Assembly (NCBI GenBank): GCA_921293015.1
Contig: OV121097.1
Location: 18,847,924 to 18,911,923 of the forward strand
Length of the DNA: 64,000 nucleotides
Source of the DNA: Phorcus lineatus
Taxonomy: Eukaryota; Mollusca; Gastropoda; Trochida; Trochidae
Direction of reading: 5' to 3'
Shown here in pieces: positions 47,114 through 63,770 of this stretch (position 1 is its first letter; every line of letters begins with the position of its first letter). A model generated the notes under the pieces. The model saw nothing but the letters and a program-made list of their open reading frames with translations. It searched no databases and had not been told where the DNA came from. A program made the translations under genes and the position numbers.

Positions 47114-49059
47114 GATAACAGGAGGGTACGTGTGTTCAACAGGATGTACATCTTAATTTAATGATCGGGAAGGGTTGTTTATGTATGTAAACTGTCGTCA
47201 GACGGCCTATCACAATAATGACATCAACGATGATGTCTTCGGGGGTGTATAAATACTCACATCTACGAACTTATTGACTTCCTCTCGTATTTGCGTGTTA
47301 TACTATTATTGTCGCTTATATGAATGCCAAATAGAATTTATTTGAAGTAGTCTATTCTCGTTTCTTTTAGTTCACTGCATGTTCTTGATAGTCAACATAT
47401 ATTTTATACGTAGCTTGTCTGGTAGGCAGCGTGTCAGAACAGCATATAGATAGATGTGCAAGATAATTATGGCTACGGACTAGGGTTTTACAATTAGCTA
47501 ACTACATTCTTGAATTATCACATATTTCAGCCTTATAATTACCGATCATGTCGGTTTTTTAAGAATAGAAGAAAATCGAAAAACTGAAAAATGAAATAAC
47601 TTTCACCTAAAATGATGCTATTTTGTCTTGAAAGGAAACAACGCAACACTAAGAAAACCTCGCCTTTTGAATTCCGAAATTGGGTGTCGTTTGATATATT
47701 ACAATTCCCTGTTGAATCTCTTGATGTGCAAAATCTCTCTTAATCAACTTACATATTCTTTACCTGTGGGCTGTCCCATGTTGTTTCTCCTGTTAATGAT
47801 ATCTTTTTTGACTGGCACCCTGGGAGTTGAGTTGATGAAATCGCCTTTTTCTTCTTTATGATAACATAGGTTAATTTTGTTATTAGGTTTCCTTCAAACT
47901 TATAAAACAAAAATTTCCGTATATTTTGATGAGGCAACATAACTTTTTCCATGGCAGCTTGGGCAACTGCCATCATTATTACTCACGGATATAGAATTAA
48001 AATAATTTGTGGGTTTGATTGTCACTATATAGTGGTATGTAATAATGTTTGGAAAAGTATTCTGAATTTATTCTCAGTTCTTCACGCCTTCCCCTATTCT
48101 AAAGGTTTGAATGTCAAGGACTCGATATCTATGGCAATGAGTCTGCAATTGCAACCTCACGTCTAAACAACACTGCAGGGTACCTGATGTAACTCATTGG
48201 TTCATGGCGTCACAAACGTTTAAAACTGTGTAGCCCATTCTAATAATTTGTATCAAGGACATTTTGGTGAATGATCTTAACATGATGAAACAAATAAAAA
48301 CCCAATTCATTTTTCTAATGACTGTTGGAAGACCATACTGAATCACCACACAAAAATATTTCGTTTGTATCTAAGTGAGTAGTATTAAGTATTGAGAACA
48401 ATATTTGAGAACAATGAATTGAGCACAATGTTTGAGGACTGTACTTTCAAACGTAAATGGTGTACACTATCGATAACACTCGACATGTCTCTCCCCAATG
48501 AATCCATAATGTGCCTTTTGTTTACTCTATAATTAAAAAAACGGTTTCAATGGCACACTGTTTTGTTATTGACATCTGGTTAAGTATGTTGCCGTATTAT
48601 ACCAAACATTCTCTATTTTATTTTACAAATACCCATCTTTTTACACTTGTTAATTTTGATAAGTTTTGTAAATGATGAAGGATACAAATGTGGTTGAATT
48701 TGATATAGTGAATGTAAAGTGAATGTAACTGACGTCTCAACCTAGAACCGAAGTAGTGAATATAATGATAATAAATTTCAGCATTCTTAATTTTGGATTT
48801 GGCTATCAGCGGAGCATTGATGTAGCCTACTTAAAAAACAACTTTTTAAAAGTGTCTATTCTGACTTGACTTTCCGAGATACGCTTACATATATAGGTAA
48901 CCTCATAACGATTCTCAAGTGGACGATTAACAGCGTATGTTGTATTTTGGTATGACAGTTTTTTCTGTGAAATCTTTGAGAGACATAGGGGAATTAACGG
49001 TTTCCACTAGACTACGTATTGTGCAGACCACAGGAGGAAATGTGAGTGTCACGAGCGTG
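47114..49059. other. Intronic sequence without recognised features
   Basis: The right part of the mariner element and its terminal repeat should lie near 47170-47290, but I could not define it. Otherwise nothing recognised. Confidence 0.3.
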
Positions 49060-49500
49060 CGTACCCTGGGTAAGATGACAATGTAGAAACATGTCTAATT
49101 GATTTCTAGTAATCCCCTTCTATATGCTCTCTCTCCATTTCCTCCCCTACCCCCCGCCGCTTGCCCCCTGCCCCATAAGTAGTCAATCATTCCCCATTCC
49201 CTGTTTGTCCATGACAAGGTCACATCCCCCTAGACCCCCAGCCTTTCTCCTCTAGGCTCTGCCACTCGGCCGTGTGCTCGGTGGAACGTCAACACGTAAT
49301 GCAAGGAATTGTTCCTCTACCAGACAGTTCTCAAGCCCCGCATGTAAACTGAGATGGGAGTATATCAATGACTTATTGAAATCACGCCGACTCGCCAAGC
49401 GCTTGCAGTGGTCACAGCCGCGATGCACGCTCCACCGAGTATCGTCAATAGAGAACTTGACGTGTAGCAGCATATTTTATTGACGTTTTTTGCTGTTAAG
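49060..49500. other. GC-rich unexplained block with open frames on both strands
   Basis: Pyrimidine-rich then CpG-rich sequence. A minus-strand ATG frame of 73 codons (49473-49252, MLLHVKFSIDDTRW...) has no known domain and no phase-1 donor, so it does not fit as an FTZ-F1 first exon. ACAAGGTCA, one base off the NR5A consensus, lies at 49214-49222. Possibly a regulatory block. Confidence 0.25.
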
Positions 49501-50789
49501 TCGAAGAACAAAACCAATTTGATTATAGGCGTAGCGTTTACACGATGTTAACGTATTTAGAACTTCAAAAGTTTTACAACTTTGAACAATTGTAGAAAAC
49601 AATAACTCTACACGTGACATTAACAGACCAATGTACAAATAACGTGGCGGCGAGAGGCGAGAGCTGGAAGGTCAGGTGTCTTCTAGCAAGTTTATTTCCT
49701 CGCCATTTAGTCAGCATAAAAAAACCCAAGTATTTCAGTTTTCTCTCATCAATACCTTGCTATGCTATGTAGCTGCCAAACTGCGACCACCCATTGTTTT
49801 TCATGTGATTAGATGAGTTAAAGAATTGAAAAGGACAGTAGGGCTGTCTTCTTGCTAGAGCAATATCTGAGAACTACTTGGACAAAAAGAGGAGTCAGCC
49901 TGTCTAGTTACTGCACGTCAGACCACAGCGCTAGTGCTATGAAGAACGATCATATTCATATTTTATAACCATTTTAAGATTGAAGAGAAACAAAATATGC
50001 TTCATTCACTAATCTTATTGGCCAGGTAACGATAATGTATACACAAGCAAGACATATAGTGTCAAATTTATCTACAGTTTGTGACGATGTGATGAAATCA
50101 CTATTTACAATGATTTAAAATGTGTATACATCTGAAGCTCGGTTAACAGACACATACCCAATAAGGTTTTTGAAAATCAAAAACTAACTTTGATTTTAGC
50201 CCAATTTTTTAAAATGAGCACATGTATCAAAATATTCGAATGACAGACCAAAAAATATAACAAATCCACTATTTGAGAATGTTCGTCTCACGTCACGTGG
50301 TTGTTCGTACATTTAGTTCAGATTAATTCACGCCTGAATGATGGTAAACATGGTAAAATATTTTCCAATAAAAATTGGTCATGTCAATATTAATCATTGT
50401 TATGTTATGTAAGAACTGCTTGTATTTATCAAAGTGTATGTTGATTACTTAATAAAATTTTGATTAGAGCAAACTGGCCGAGGTTCTGAGTTTCCCCAAT
50501 GAACGCAATACTGACTTCATTTTCTGCAATCCGTTTGTTTCAAATGTTCCTTTCAAATATGTTTTATAATCTATGTATTTTGTTTTTTAGTTTTACGTCG
50601 CTTATATTTTTCAACGAACTTTTTCAGGGAGATACAATTTAGAAAATCATGAAAGAAATTGGCCAAATATTTGTTTGAATATATTGATTCTTAGTTAAGG
50701 TAAAGTGGGATGCTGAAAAAAAAACTGAAAAAGAGAAGCAACTATAAGTGCTTCATTGGTACATTTAACTGATAATAAAAATAAACATT
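49501..50789. other. Intronic sequence without recognised features
   Basis: No supported feature. Confidence 0.3.
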
Positions 50790-51215
50790 GAGATTTGGTG
50801 GTATGTCAAATGTCCTTGTTTCGGATAGTTTTGACCATGGTTTGAAATTTGCTATATTTTCTTTTTCTGTATATTTTCTGTATAGTCTTAAGTTCCACGA
50901 CAAAAGATCAGGAAACATAGATATTCTATTAAAGTAGTGATGCATGTAAAAACATTGTTAATTGTTAATTTGGTAATGTCCGAAGTTAGGTCAGAACTGT
51001 CCGTACATCGGGAGGTGTGATACGTACATAAAACGGTTGGTTTCAGTTAATTCAAAATAATTCTGCATTTTCACATAGAAGTTATATAAAATTCTATATT
51101 TTTCTAACATGGTTTGGTGAAATAAATCTCTTGGGATAATCATGAAATATGCACTCTTAAAGAATATTTGAATCGATACACTGTCCGAACCTCGGTCAGT
51201 TTGCGCTAATTGAAC
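50790..51215 (-). repeat. Dispersed repeat DR3, copy 2 (inverted)
   Basis: Read on the minus strand it begins GCGCAAACTGACCGAGG and TTCGGACAGTGTATCGATTC, as in 10957-10986, and ends with TCAAAACTATCCGAAAC. Internal parts are diverged. Confidence 0.65.
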
Positions 51216-54906
<3,691 letters not shown>

Positions 54907-54929
54907 TACTTATATCATCTTATATAGTC

Positions 54930-56572
54930 TTGAAACAGTTAAATGCCCACGCATAAGGAAAACCCGCCCATGCTTTTAAATCATGTATTACGTATACATG
55001 TTTATCAGTAACGGATAGACGCGTTGCTCTCAGAACCTGTGATTTGGATTGCCAAGTATAGAAAAGATGGACAGAAAATCTACACAACAAATTGTCGTGT
55101 CATTTGTAATTACCGGCGACATCAACCGAACACCTTTGAAAAGAAGTTTAATTCCCTTGATGAGGTTAGTATTTCACACACAGGTGCGCGAACAAGGTGT
55201 AAGGCAAGCAGTCGCATCAAGCACCACGTTCACAGCGGCGTCCTGTGCTAAGAAGGTGATTAAAAGCTGGTATCGGAAGTGCGAGGTAAGGTGGCCCGAC
55301 TCTGATGATACAGTTAGGAGGAGGTGGACAAATCTCAGCTGTCACTGAAGCAAGCATACACTCACAAACAAGCTCAATACTTATCTCCTCAAACAGGTCT
55401 TTCAAGCACCCCGACATTGAGCGAGACGTGGCCAGAAGGCCTGTTCACGGTCAGATCACACATACCGTGATAGGAAGACAAACCTCACTTATTTGGGTCA
55501 CTTGCACCATCTCATGTATACCTTTCAGTTTATCTTGCAAGAGAGAAAGATTTTAAGTGTTCCTGTAACATTGTTTAATTGACACACGTTATGTTTTTGG
55601 CATTTTGTTATGGTGTCCTTTTAGGTCGGATGGGGTCGGGTCGGGGCGATGCGACGATTTGTCCCGTGTAAGTCAACATGGCTTGGCAGCGAGCGAAGAT
55701 TCGAGAGCCAGATTGGGGATGGATTATCTTCCACATGTAATAAGCCCGAATGCTAAAATAGCAAGTTTCCACAGATGGGGATTACAAAGTCGGAATACAC
55801 CTAGAAGTGCTGCTAGACATCTCCATAAACAGCTTCCATACGAATCAGCACGTATCTTCTCTTATCATGCCCCGATTACCGCTGGTCAACTAGCGAGTTA
55901 CGTTATTGAAGAGTGTTGTCGGTTTGGTGTGTGATAACCCCGCTGGCCGAATTAGGTACTCACGATATATATTTCTAATTGTGGAAACCTTTTCACCAGC
56001 ATGTGTAACGAGGGGTTTCACCTCCGGTATGAGATAACCTAAATCTGGGAGAAGGCGTGAAGCTAGTACATCTACAAGAATACAATACAATAGTCAACCT
56101 ATTTGTTCTTGCCAATCAACTCTCATTTTGTTACACATGACAATAAGTATCACATAGGTTATTCACTGTTGTAACGCCGAAGTGTATAAACACACAACCT
56201 TAGTAAACATTCACATGCTTACTTGCATGTGCACTCATGACAATATTTGAGTTTAAACCTTGTCTTTACCTTGGTATTATTGGGAGTCTTAATCCTGTCT
56301 ATAGTTTTGTTCTCTCCTCATATGCTATGGGATGTCATTGCCCTGGAAAAACTTGCGCTAACTAATTCATTTTCTTACGAACATTATGACACATATTTTA
56401 TTCTTTTATGTAGCTTATCTATTCTAAATTATTATGTTTTTTTTATTATTCATACCAGTGTTTTAAAAAATTCAAACTAAACAGTCATGATTGTCAGATC
56501 AACCATTATATTCGACCAACTTTAAATGGATCATCTGATACAATATCGGGCAACAAGCCAGTGTTGTTTTAC
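54930..56572. other. Unexplained, moderately GC-rich stretch next to the A/B exon
   Basis: Open frames occur on both strands at 55024-55934 (for example a plus-strand frame from ATG 55067 to a GCGAG|GTAAGG donor-like site near 55288). No domain is recognised, so no gene is called. Confidence 0.25.
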
Positions 56573-56683
56573 CTTGCAAGATGTAGTCGACCACCACGGC
56601 GTCCTCCTCCTTGCAGGCGATATCGTCCAGCGTTAGTCCCGTGGACATGTGGTGCACCCCGCCGATGAGCTCCGGCATGGCGT
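56573..56683 (-). CDS. ftz-f1: Probable A/B-region exon of FTZ-F1
   Basis: On the minus strand an acceptor (CATGTTTCAG) precedes 111 nt ending at the donor TTGCAAG|GTAAAA. Both ends are phase 1, like the zinc-finger exon 52 kb downstream, so splicing to it keeps the frame (DYILQ-A-STSSTD). The peptide is AMPELIGGVHHMSTG then LTLDDIACKEEDAVVVDYILQ, strongly acidic. GC content and codon use are far more gene-like than the surroundings. An ATG (56678-56676) in good context (GCCATGC) may be the initiator, or the exon may be internal. N-terminal regions of nuclear receptors are poorly conserved, so assignment rests on strand, phase and the absence of another gene between. It could instead belong to an unrelated minus-strand gene. 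Confidence 0.6.
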
Positions 56684-56699
56684 CTGAAACATGCAAGCA

Positions 56700-57600
56700 T
56701 CTTTGTACACTACAATACACAACATGCCAGCATACACTGAACAGTAAATCCCTTAACTTGTCAATATCCACTGTCCAATATTACATAACATGCCAGCCTA
56801 CACTAAAAAATACACTACCCTACTTGCCAACATACACTGTAAACTACAATACATAACACACAACCCTCTACTGTACAACATAGTACATAACACACAACCC
56901 TACACTGTACAACATATACTGTAAACTACAATACATAACACACAACCCTCTACTGTACAATATAGTATATAACACACAACCCTCTACTGTACAACATAGT
57001 ACATAACACAAAACCCTACACTGTACAACATATACTGTAAACTACAATACATAACACACAACACTACACTGTACAACATAGTACAAAACATGCCAGCATA
57101 CTCTTTACAATACAGTACACACCATGCCAGCATACACTGTACAATAGAGTACTCACTTGCAAACATACACTGTACAATACAACACTAAACATGCCAGCAT
57201 ATACTGTACAATACAACACTAAACATGCCAGCATATACTGTACAATTCAGTACACAACATACAGCCCATGGTACAATAGTACACAACATGCTAGCATACA
57301 CTGTAAATTACAGTAATCCTACTTGAAAACATACGCTATAGGCTACAGTACTAAACAAGTCAACATAAACTGTACAATGAAGTATTAAACATGCCAGCAT
57401 ACACTGTACAATACAGTACACAACATACAGCCCTACACTGTACAATAGTACACTACAAGCCAGCAAACACTTACAATACAGTACACTTAACATGCCAACA
57501 AACACTGTACAATAGTACACAACACGCCAGCATACACTGTTTAAAAGTACACAAAATACCAGCATACACTGTGCAAAATAATCCACAACATGCCGCAACA
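56700..57600. repeat. Minisatellite, about 34-38 bp units, beside the A/B exon acceptor
   Basis: Units such as CATGCCAGCATACACTGTAC followed by AATACAGTACACAA recur through the block, with a variant ACAACCCTCTACTGTACAAC. Exact neighbours at 57191 and 57225 give a 34-bp period. Many units hold the small palindrome ACTGTA-CAA-TACAGT. The array begins within about 20 bp of the acceptor of the exon at 56683, on its intron side. Confidence 0.85.
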
Positions 57601-58470
57601 TAAACTTCCCAACAAATCACGAGCATGATAATCGTGTATAATTCAGTGTACTCCGTAGCTCTTGCTCATCAAATACCAATATCAAGTTGTGAGTAGGATC
57701 TTGAAAAAAAGAAGACTTCTGCAATTGGTCACATTATTTTCCTGCAAAAGATCATATTAACCCGTCTCATGTTTCCATTCTCCTCAACAAGTCTCGTACA
57801 AAATTCTGCAACAAGTAAATTAATTAACGCCTGATTGTGTTCAAAGCTAAACATTATATACCACAGAATCATTTCAACCCAATTCTGTATATTCTGAGTT
57901 ATGTATCGTTTCAATGTTCCCAAAAGGAACTGTTAAGAAAACGCTTCTCCCTCGCACAACAATAAAGTCAGGTACAAGGTACAATCCAGTCCCCGGATCG
58001 AAAGAGAATTGTTCATGGGATACTGAACACAAGTTTCTAACAACAGATGAGGTAAGTCTCGAAGTGTACAGCAGGAGAGACCAAACATAGATCGGTGTCT
58101 TCTAGAACTTCTGTCCGTTCAAGCGATTTACATGCTTTCATGGCAGGATGATGACGCTTGGTTTATTAAACAATGTTAGGCCTGAAAAAATCTCCTGGGA
58201 TAATTCACGGCTGGAAAGCTTTGATAAGATATTGTAAAATTTCAAAAAAATCTTATGTTTCATTGAAATTATCAAGCAGAACGTTAAAAATCTAATTCAT
58301 GACGTCATTTTAAAAACAAGTTCTTCCAAACATATTGAGCAATCAACACTGTACACAGTTTATCATCATGATATCCAAAAAAACAAAAGACGCTACAGAA
58401 TGTAGCCTATCTTGACCTCAGTGCATTCATCCTCTACTGTGTACATGCAATGATCAATGTCATAATGAAT
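57601..58470. other. Sequence between two minisatellites, nothing recognised
   Basis: No coding or repeat signal. Confidence 0.3.
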
Positions 58471-58960
58471 AGTGCATTCCACAGAACATGATGTAATGTG
58501 TTCGTAAGATAATTCAATGTACAGTGCATTCCACAGAACATGATGTAATGTGTTCGTAAGATAATTCAATGTACAGTGCATTCCACAGAACATGATGTAA
58601 TGTGTTCGTAAGATAATTCAATGTACAGTGCATTCCACAGAACATGATGTAATGTGTTCGTAAGATAATTCAATGTACAGTTCATTCCACAGAACATGAT
58701 GTAATGTGTTCGTAAGATAATTCAATGTACAGTGCATTCCACAGAACATGATGTAATGTGTTCGTAAGATAATTCAATGTACAGTGCATTCCACAGAACA
58801 TGATGTAATGTGTTCGTAAGATAATTCAATGTACAGTTCATTCCACAGAACATGATGTAATGTGTTCGTAAGATAATTCAATGTACAGTGCATTCCACAG
58901 AACATGATGTAATGTGTTCGTAAGATAATTCAATGTACAGTTCATTCCATAGAACTTAAG
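58471..58960. repeat. Minisatellite, 52-bp unit, nine full copies plus a partial one
   Basis: Units begin AGTGCATTCCACAGAACATG and continue ATGTAATGTGTTCGTAAGAT, then AATTCAATGTAC. Starts are at 58471, 58523, 58575, 58627, 58679, 58731, 58783, 58835, 58887 and a partial at 58939. Units are almost identical. Copies 5, 8 and 10 have AGTTCATT instead of AGTGCATT. The near identity points to recent expansion. Confidence 0.97.
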
Positions 58961-61224
58961 TGCAAACGACATAATTGTGTATAATACTGGAAAAGATGTT
59001 CAGTAAATTATTACATACAGCACACACGATAGCATGTACTTGGAAGACAATACCTTTTTCTCGTTTTCTAAAAGTTTTTATTTTCCCAAAATATAAATGT
59101 TCAGCTGTCTTCAGGTAGCTGATAAATATAGTCATGTTATCAAAATCTGTATCTAAAGTACCCGAGTAACAATATTTTAAATATCTAAAGTTCTAAGTGT
59201 GGTAAAGATATTTTTAGCAAATGAATTGGAATGCCTAATATTACATTCTGTAGGTAGCTGTTAGGGATAATAGCAGATCTTTGATAATGATAGATATACA
59301 AAAACTATGTCAAAAATACTTGAGTGAAAACATGTCAAATATTAAAATTTACATTACAATAGTTTTTTCTCTTTTATAGGTAAAATAGAGTCATTGACAT
59401 TTGAAAATAATGTATCGAAGGAGGACAAGAATGAATAAAATTTTGCTGAATTTGCATTTGAATAAGCTATATATTTTGTCGCTTTATTATACTCTAATAT
59501 TTCTTTTTGAAGAAAATTAAAGTTTGGTTTCACCTTTTAAAGCTCACTTTATGTAAATTGTATTTCACTGCTAGAGTGACAGCGTTAGTTGCATTATTAT
59601 TTTGTTTTTAAAACAAAAAATTTTCATTTTCATTTTCATTTTCAGGCAATGTTCCCAAGCAGCTGGCTAAATCCTTCCATAAATTCACTGTTTCAAGACC
59701 ATCACATAGTAAATAGATAATTGTTTCAGGTGTGGACTCACAAAATGAGCATTATGGAGAGTCAATAAATATTTGATTAAATGTAACTTGTATTTGGTCA
59801 TAAGAATATTATGTGTATTTTTTAAATGAAACCAACATGTACACATTCAGTGCATCTGTTTGCAATCATATAAAAATTTGACCAATCTTTGCTAAATTGT
59901 TTTCCAGTAGGTCTGGTTTACTCGTTTGATTCTGTCGACAAATACAAGATATATTAATCGGTAATGATGAATACTGTATGTGATAACAAATCTTTGAAAA
60001 CAGTCAATCATAAACACCCGCTTACATTTTTAAAACTTCAACGTCAACTGCAATTGATCACTTTGTCATCTACGTTTCTATAGAAGGATTAGTTTATTGT
60101 CGTTATTTTATTTAATAGATAAAAGGCTGCGTTTTCATTTAATTTGTTTTGTAAAGAGTCATCATTATCATCATCATCATCGATTTAATGTGTGACTACT
60201 GTTTGAAGTAGTTTTATTACAACTACATCTATTGATATCAAACATGATTAGTCTGAACGCTGTTTTGTGACTGTAAGGAAACCGACGGTCAAGCACTGTT
60301 TATCATTTACATACAGTACAGCTGCTGAACAAAAGTTTGTTTCATTACTCTCAAAGTTAGTGCAAATATAATGTAAAATGGTGTTCACTTCAGATCGACT
60401 TATTCAAGGATCATTCATTCTAAAATAACGGTTTTTTTTGTTTAAGTGTTGATGAAAATATATTCCTATAACATACTTAAAAATTATTTCAATAGTACTA
60501 TAGAAACATATTTGGCAGGGATTAATGAAACACTAGGGTCCAACATGTAAAAAATCAAAAGTCTTCATTATCTTATAAATCCTAATTTCAAAATATTTTT
60601 TTTGTAAAAATCGCAAGACATATCCAAATGCTATTCCATGTTGTCCGTTTTGACGATTTTTTTTTCGAAAGTGTTCAGATGATATCTGATTGCAGAAATA
60701 AGAACATCTGAAGTTTCTATTTTCCACCCATGCCCTTTTTTGAGAATGACAAATTCTACATTTCTGTTCCATGCACCTGTATATGTAGTTTAACATACCA
60801 CTTGATCGAAAATGATCGAAGAGTTTTTACTGTTAAGTATTTTGCAAAGAAGTGGTAACTAATTCAAGTCTATGAAAAATGCTGATTTTACATAGGCATT
60901 CTTAAACATTGAAACTTAAGCTAACTTAGATGGTTAACGGAAGAAACCCAATAACAGTAGTAGATATTCGTTGTTGCATATGTTTTATTGTAACAGTAAA
61001 GTGCTTTCAGTAGAGGTGGGTGGTGGCACTTGCTGACTCAAAACAAGAAAAAAACTCATTAGTTTCTTTTCACAATAAATTCGCTCAAAGACCTGTATAG
61101 AAAGTCCTTGATTCGCTACATGTCCGCAAAATGACTCCACATGAACCGTCCCAGATGTGAAGTTGTGTGTGTAGCCGAATGTACCATTCCCTTTTGGTAA
61201 TTCTTTTGTCCGCACTGTGCATTC
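58961..61224. other. AT-rich stretch without recognised features
   Basis: Short simple repeats only (TTTTCA near 59618, ATC near 60165). Minus-strand frames at 60533-60796 and 60985-61215 have no recognised domain. Confidence 0.3.
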
Positions 61225-61835
61225 ACTTAAATTTTCTATCGATGCAATGAAATACTAAACATTCTTTACAATTTACCTGCAATCAACAATGAAAACGTTA
61301 AGACAGCCGCTGTCGGCTTGGACATATAAAAATCTATGGTTAGCTGTGCACAAAACGGATAAATTATTGACACTTGGAAACGGATGAATTTGTACTGTAT
61401 GCAGCTATTAAGTTATCCTAAACTCTGAACTGAGAACAAATCATGAAATATGTTTTATGGAAGCAATGTTGTAAATTAACCGATTTGATAACACAGTAAT
61501 TGCATTGTTATTAGATTGACCATAGCGGCTGCCGTTTCCGCTTTTCTGGTTATGAGCAAAATTTTATATTTCCGATAACGTAGTTCATGCGGATTTAATG
61601 TAACGTAACATTAAATACTTCCGGCATTTAAAAATCCACTTTACTACCTGAACACGTAAATATTTGTTAAATAACTTACGAGGTAGATTACTTGAGTGAG
61701 ATAGTGAGTAATGTCGAGAAATATGCAGTATCTGTGCATTCGTTGTGTTTACGAAATATTGGCGTGCACTAGTGCGCTTAAGTTGAAAGAAATTTAAAGG
61801 CCTTTGCCCAGTAAAGTTGAATTCAACTTAGATCT
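61225..61835 (+). repeat. Dispersed repeat DR2, copy 3 (uninterrupted)
   Basis: Closest to copy 2 (38635-39735). It reads through GAGAAATATGCAGTATCTG, the empty site of the insertion in copy 2. This is the best reference for the DR2 length, about 600 bp. Confidence 0.85.
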
Positions 61836-62929
61836 TATCAAGTGTTGATGAACACATATAGCTAGATATACCCGGAAGAAGTGTCCCAGCCTGCACTAGA
61901 CAGTGCCAAGCTATAAGTGGGGGAGGGGATGCAGCCCATATTTAGACGGTCTTGGTTGACCTGTAGGTTACCGAGTTCACCATCACACTATCGATCTGTA
62001 ACCGTTGTGTTGAAACTGTTTGAACTGGCAGGGTCAGTTTGCCAACGTTGGATGAGAGAAGGACAGTTTGAAAACGCGGAAGTACATGTACATGTAAGTT
62101 CAACTGATCAGACTAGGCCTGACATGAAAACTCCCCCCGCAGCACATGCTGAAGTCCATGGATATACTTCCAGAATACTTAGCCAAAGTTCTCTAGTCAT
62201 AAGATGAAGTCAGAATAAAAAAACTTTATGAACACATCCTTTCACAACGACTCGTTTATATGAATGCCATATAGTGTCCCTTGAAAGCATACTAAATCGC
62301 ACGTCATGTGGATGACATTTGATGTTTATCTCGCATTATTGAACTTATGTATGTATGTACACCAAATACAAATAAAAACCACTCAAACCAAAACCCTTGT
62401 AAAACAGTTACATTTGAATTTTCAAACGAGGTTAAACTATCATAAGTTTCTTAAACATTCTTATTAAGAAGTCTTGGACGCTTAACATTTAGATGAATTT
62501 AAACAGAAACAATTCATCATGCAGGGAATATAACTTTTCATACGGTAATCTCTGATATAAATGCATAACCTTTAAAAATGATTTTGACATGTGAATACGT
62601 CAATAAAACATAGAATATGCCAAAAACACCTAATATTATTATACATTAGAAAACATAAAATAAAAAATACTATTTCATTCAAATAAATAAATGGTCGTAT
62701 ATCTAATAAGATATTGTTCAATGCAGCACGCCTCACCTTAATTGCCAATATCCGAAAAATGTGAAAAGATGTGATACTAGGTGTCCAGACGACCCGGTTT
62801 GTGAAACAAGTAGGTATATAAGTAAAAGTGAAAGTAGTTCCCTCGTGACCCGAGTGAGGATCAGTGTGTCACTAGCTCGACTGCTCGCAGCACTGTGTCT
62901 ACCTTCATACCTGCCTGGCTCTTTCCGCC
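61836..62929. other. No gene supported
   Basis: A plus-strand frame at 61917-62207 lacks a known domain. GC content rises from about 62760. Confidence 0.25.
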
Positions 62930-63060
62930 CGCCACCATACCTGAGAACTGTCTCTTATCCAATCAGCGCGCTCAACCACTCGATATGTGCAGTCCTTTAA
63001 CGCTGGGAGGGTGTCGAGGACAGGGGGAGTTGTGTATCTGCACTCGGCCAGGTAAACAAT
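62930..63060. promoter_or_regulatory. Candidate promoter with CCAAT box
   Basis: CCAATCAG (62959-62966) sits in a CpG-rich block. On the plus strand a donor-like GGCCAG|GTAAAC follows near 63051; on the minus strand TTCTCAG|GTATGG lies near 62944. Either could end a non-coding first exon. The minus-strand option would be upstream of the A/B exon. No direct proof. Confidence 0.25.
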
Positions 63061-63448
63061 AAATGGGCCCCGTCAAAGAAGCACCCAAATAACCAGGAAT
63101 TTGTTTGTTGGTTTAATAGGGTTCGCTTTCTTTTTGCTTCTGGTTTCGGTAACTGTGACGAGAGCCTATCACGGCATGTTCGACTGCCTAGGATGCCTAA
63201 AAATTCAATGAATCGGTCTATATTCATAATAAAGGACAGTCCCATGACAATAAGTAAATGCGCAAGTATGACAATTGATAGCGTATATCCCAGTTTAGAA
63301 TATATACAGAGATATATGTGGTTTAAAAAAGGTACATGTGCAGGCGTATAAGTTCTCTTCTTTGTTGGCACAAATGTGTTCCGTATAGAGATCGTGTGGG
63401 TTGTGAAAGTGAGGTATGAAAGGGAATCTGTCCGCTTGCTGCAGGTAC

Positions 63449-63474
63449 AGGTGTGTGAGGGAGTGATCACACCT
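63449..63474. promoter_or_regulatory. Inverted T-box/E-box half-sites
   Basis: AGGTGTGTGA and TCACACCT lie in inverted orientation, flanked by CAGGTA and CAGGTAAC. They resemble T-box half-sites (TCACACCT) and ZEB/Snail E-boxes (CAGGTG). Function is not shown. Confidence 0.25.
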
Positions 63475-63689
63475 GGCCACAGGTAACTTATCTGCTACTT
63501 TCCTCGCCTACAGAAGGAAGGTAATATAGATAGAGGATACTAAACGACCTTCCATTTAATACTATTTTGATTAAACGAGTTAATGATAAAGTATAAAACT
63601 AGCGAAAGGAATTGAAGGAAGTTAAGTATTCTGTTTATTATTCGACCTTAGTAATGAAGCATGATTGCCGAAAGTGTACTAAACGAAAC

Positions 63690-63770
63690 ATTTCTGCGAC
63701 ATGGCCGCCATTGTGACGGCGGTGCCAACATTGTGACGTCACATCCACACAATATTATGACGTCATTCGT
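63690..63770. promoter_or_regulatory. YY1 motif and two perfect CREs (candidate promoter)
   Basis: ACATGGCCGCCATTGTGACGG (about 63698, a YY1-like core) is followed by TGACGTCA at 63734-63741 and 63758-63765. The combination resembles the cluster at 18495-18585. On the minus strand it lies upstream of the A/B exon of FTZ-F1, so it could be the distal promoter. A bidirectional or unrelated promoter is equally possible. Confidence 0.35.

Noticed and set aside
55067..55290. Plus-strand frame ending at a GTAAGG donor
   Set aside because: No recognisable domain and competing open frames; not enough to call an exon.
56984..57601. Cys/Tyr/Val-rich minus-strand frames
   Set aside because: Translation of the 34-bp minisatellite.
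58393..58593. Minus-strand frame with repeated CTLNYLTNTLHHVL-like words
   Set aside because: Translation of the 52-bp minisatellite, whose period is not a multiple of three.
58471..58960. CRISPR-like regular repeats
   Set aside because: Units are contiguous without unique spacers, and the genome is eukaryotic; it is a minisatellite.
62997..63470. Longest minus-strand frame after the recombinase (157 codons)
   Set aside because: No recognised domain, irregular composition with Thr/His/Leu runs, and it covers promoter-like sequence; judged chance.
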